From positions 21,653,566 through 21,717,565 of the forward strand of contig OX336340.1 of the NCBI GenBank assembly GCA_946902875.1: DNA of 64,000 nt. Reading direction: 5' to 3'. Source of the stretch: Nematopogon swammerdamellus. Its lineage: Eukaryota; Arthropoda; Insecta; Lepidoptera; Adelidae. Made by a program: the position numbers and the translations under genes. The notes beneath the pieces were generated by a model. That model was not told where the DNA came from, did not search any database, and saw only the letters and a program-made list of their open reading frames with translations. Positions 63,832 through 64,000 of the stretch are shown here, in pieces; the first letter of the stretch is position 1, and every line of letters begins with the position of its first letter.

Positions 63832-64000
63832 TAAAAAAACCGCCCAAGTGCTAGTCGGACTCGCGCACCGAGGGTTTCGCCCTACAAAAAAAAAAACATT
63901 GAAAAAAAAACATCTTGTATGGGAACCCCCTTAATTTTTTACTTTTTCTATTTTTTATTATTTGTTGTTATGTCCGCCATAATAACACATATTCTGTGAA
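63832..64000 (-). mobile_element. Family Q repeat, cut by the window edge
   Basis: Reverse-strand copy: CCGCCCAAGTGCTAGTCGGA, CTCGCGCACCGAGGG, TTGTTGTTATGTCCGCCATA and ATAACACATATTCTGTGAA at the end of the window. Confidence 0.8.

Overview
The window looks like a transposon-dense stretch of a lepidopteran (moth or butterfly) genome. This rests on the dispersed-repeat families, jockey-like and RTE-like non-LTR retrotransposons, non-autonomous hAT elements, AT-rich unique DNA broken by GC-rich islands, and one intronless S28-family protease-like gene. I see no bacterial operons, rRNA genes, true tRNA genes or CRISPR arrays. Everything was read by eye, with no database search.

Host genes: one convincing gene, on the minus strand at 10475-11938. 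It is a secreted 487-residue S28 (prolylcarboxypeptidase / K12H4.7-like) protein in which all three catalytic residues appear substituted. It has a TATA box and initiator placed correctly for the chosen ATG. A perfect 55-nt palindrome carrying AATAAA on each strand lies downstream. A possible internal exon (63396-63592) and a decayed coding remnant of unknown origin (8112-8639) are weaker calls.

Retrotransposons: a jockey-like element with an inverted 5' part (13541-15800, both key Asp residues of the RT lost); a 5'-truncated LINE with intact YADD (33999-35443) inside the loop of a foldback element; a 5'-truncated RTE-like element with an intact RT (61364-62650) inside another repeat, with a 7-bp target duplication; an R2/R4-like endonuclease-domain remnant (27052-27744, minus); and about eight 3' ends of jockey-like elements.

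DNA elements: two non-autonomous hATs with 8-bp target duplications (30432-31389, 40936-41700); a 213-bp-arm hairpin (26281-26720); a 206-210-bp-arm foldback (33749-35754); three copies of a roughly 210-230-bp inverted-repeat MITE; and a small inverted-repeat element at 3466-3784.

SINE-like and other families, named here for convenience: S = tRNA-like box A joined to a 5S rRNA-like box C (about 18 copies); T = ATGT-tailed repeat sharing its 3' end with the RTE; Q = GGGACCC...GTGTTATTATGGC family; P = family ending GAGGTACGGAACCCTAAAAA; E = family starting CCGACTTCAAAAAAGG; M = inverted-repeat MITE; F = LINE tail ending GGATTACATAAAA; C and H = other dispersed repeats. A 42-codon mitochondrial cox3 fragment lies inside one jockey-like tail (40241-40370).

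Tandem arrays: 24 bp (1-335), 52 bp (4661-4950), 68 bp x4 (27938-28209), about 12 bp (52785-52875), 84 bp x3 (55707-55958) and 75 bp x10 (57765-58516). The remaining sequence is mostly unique AT-rich DNA with GC-rich islands in which I recognise no gene. The layout reads as intergenic or intronic DNA with many nested insertions, whose order of arrival can be worked out in several places.
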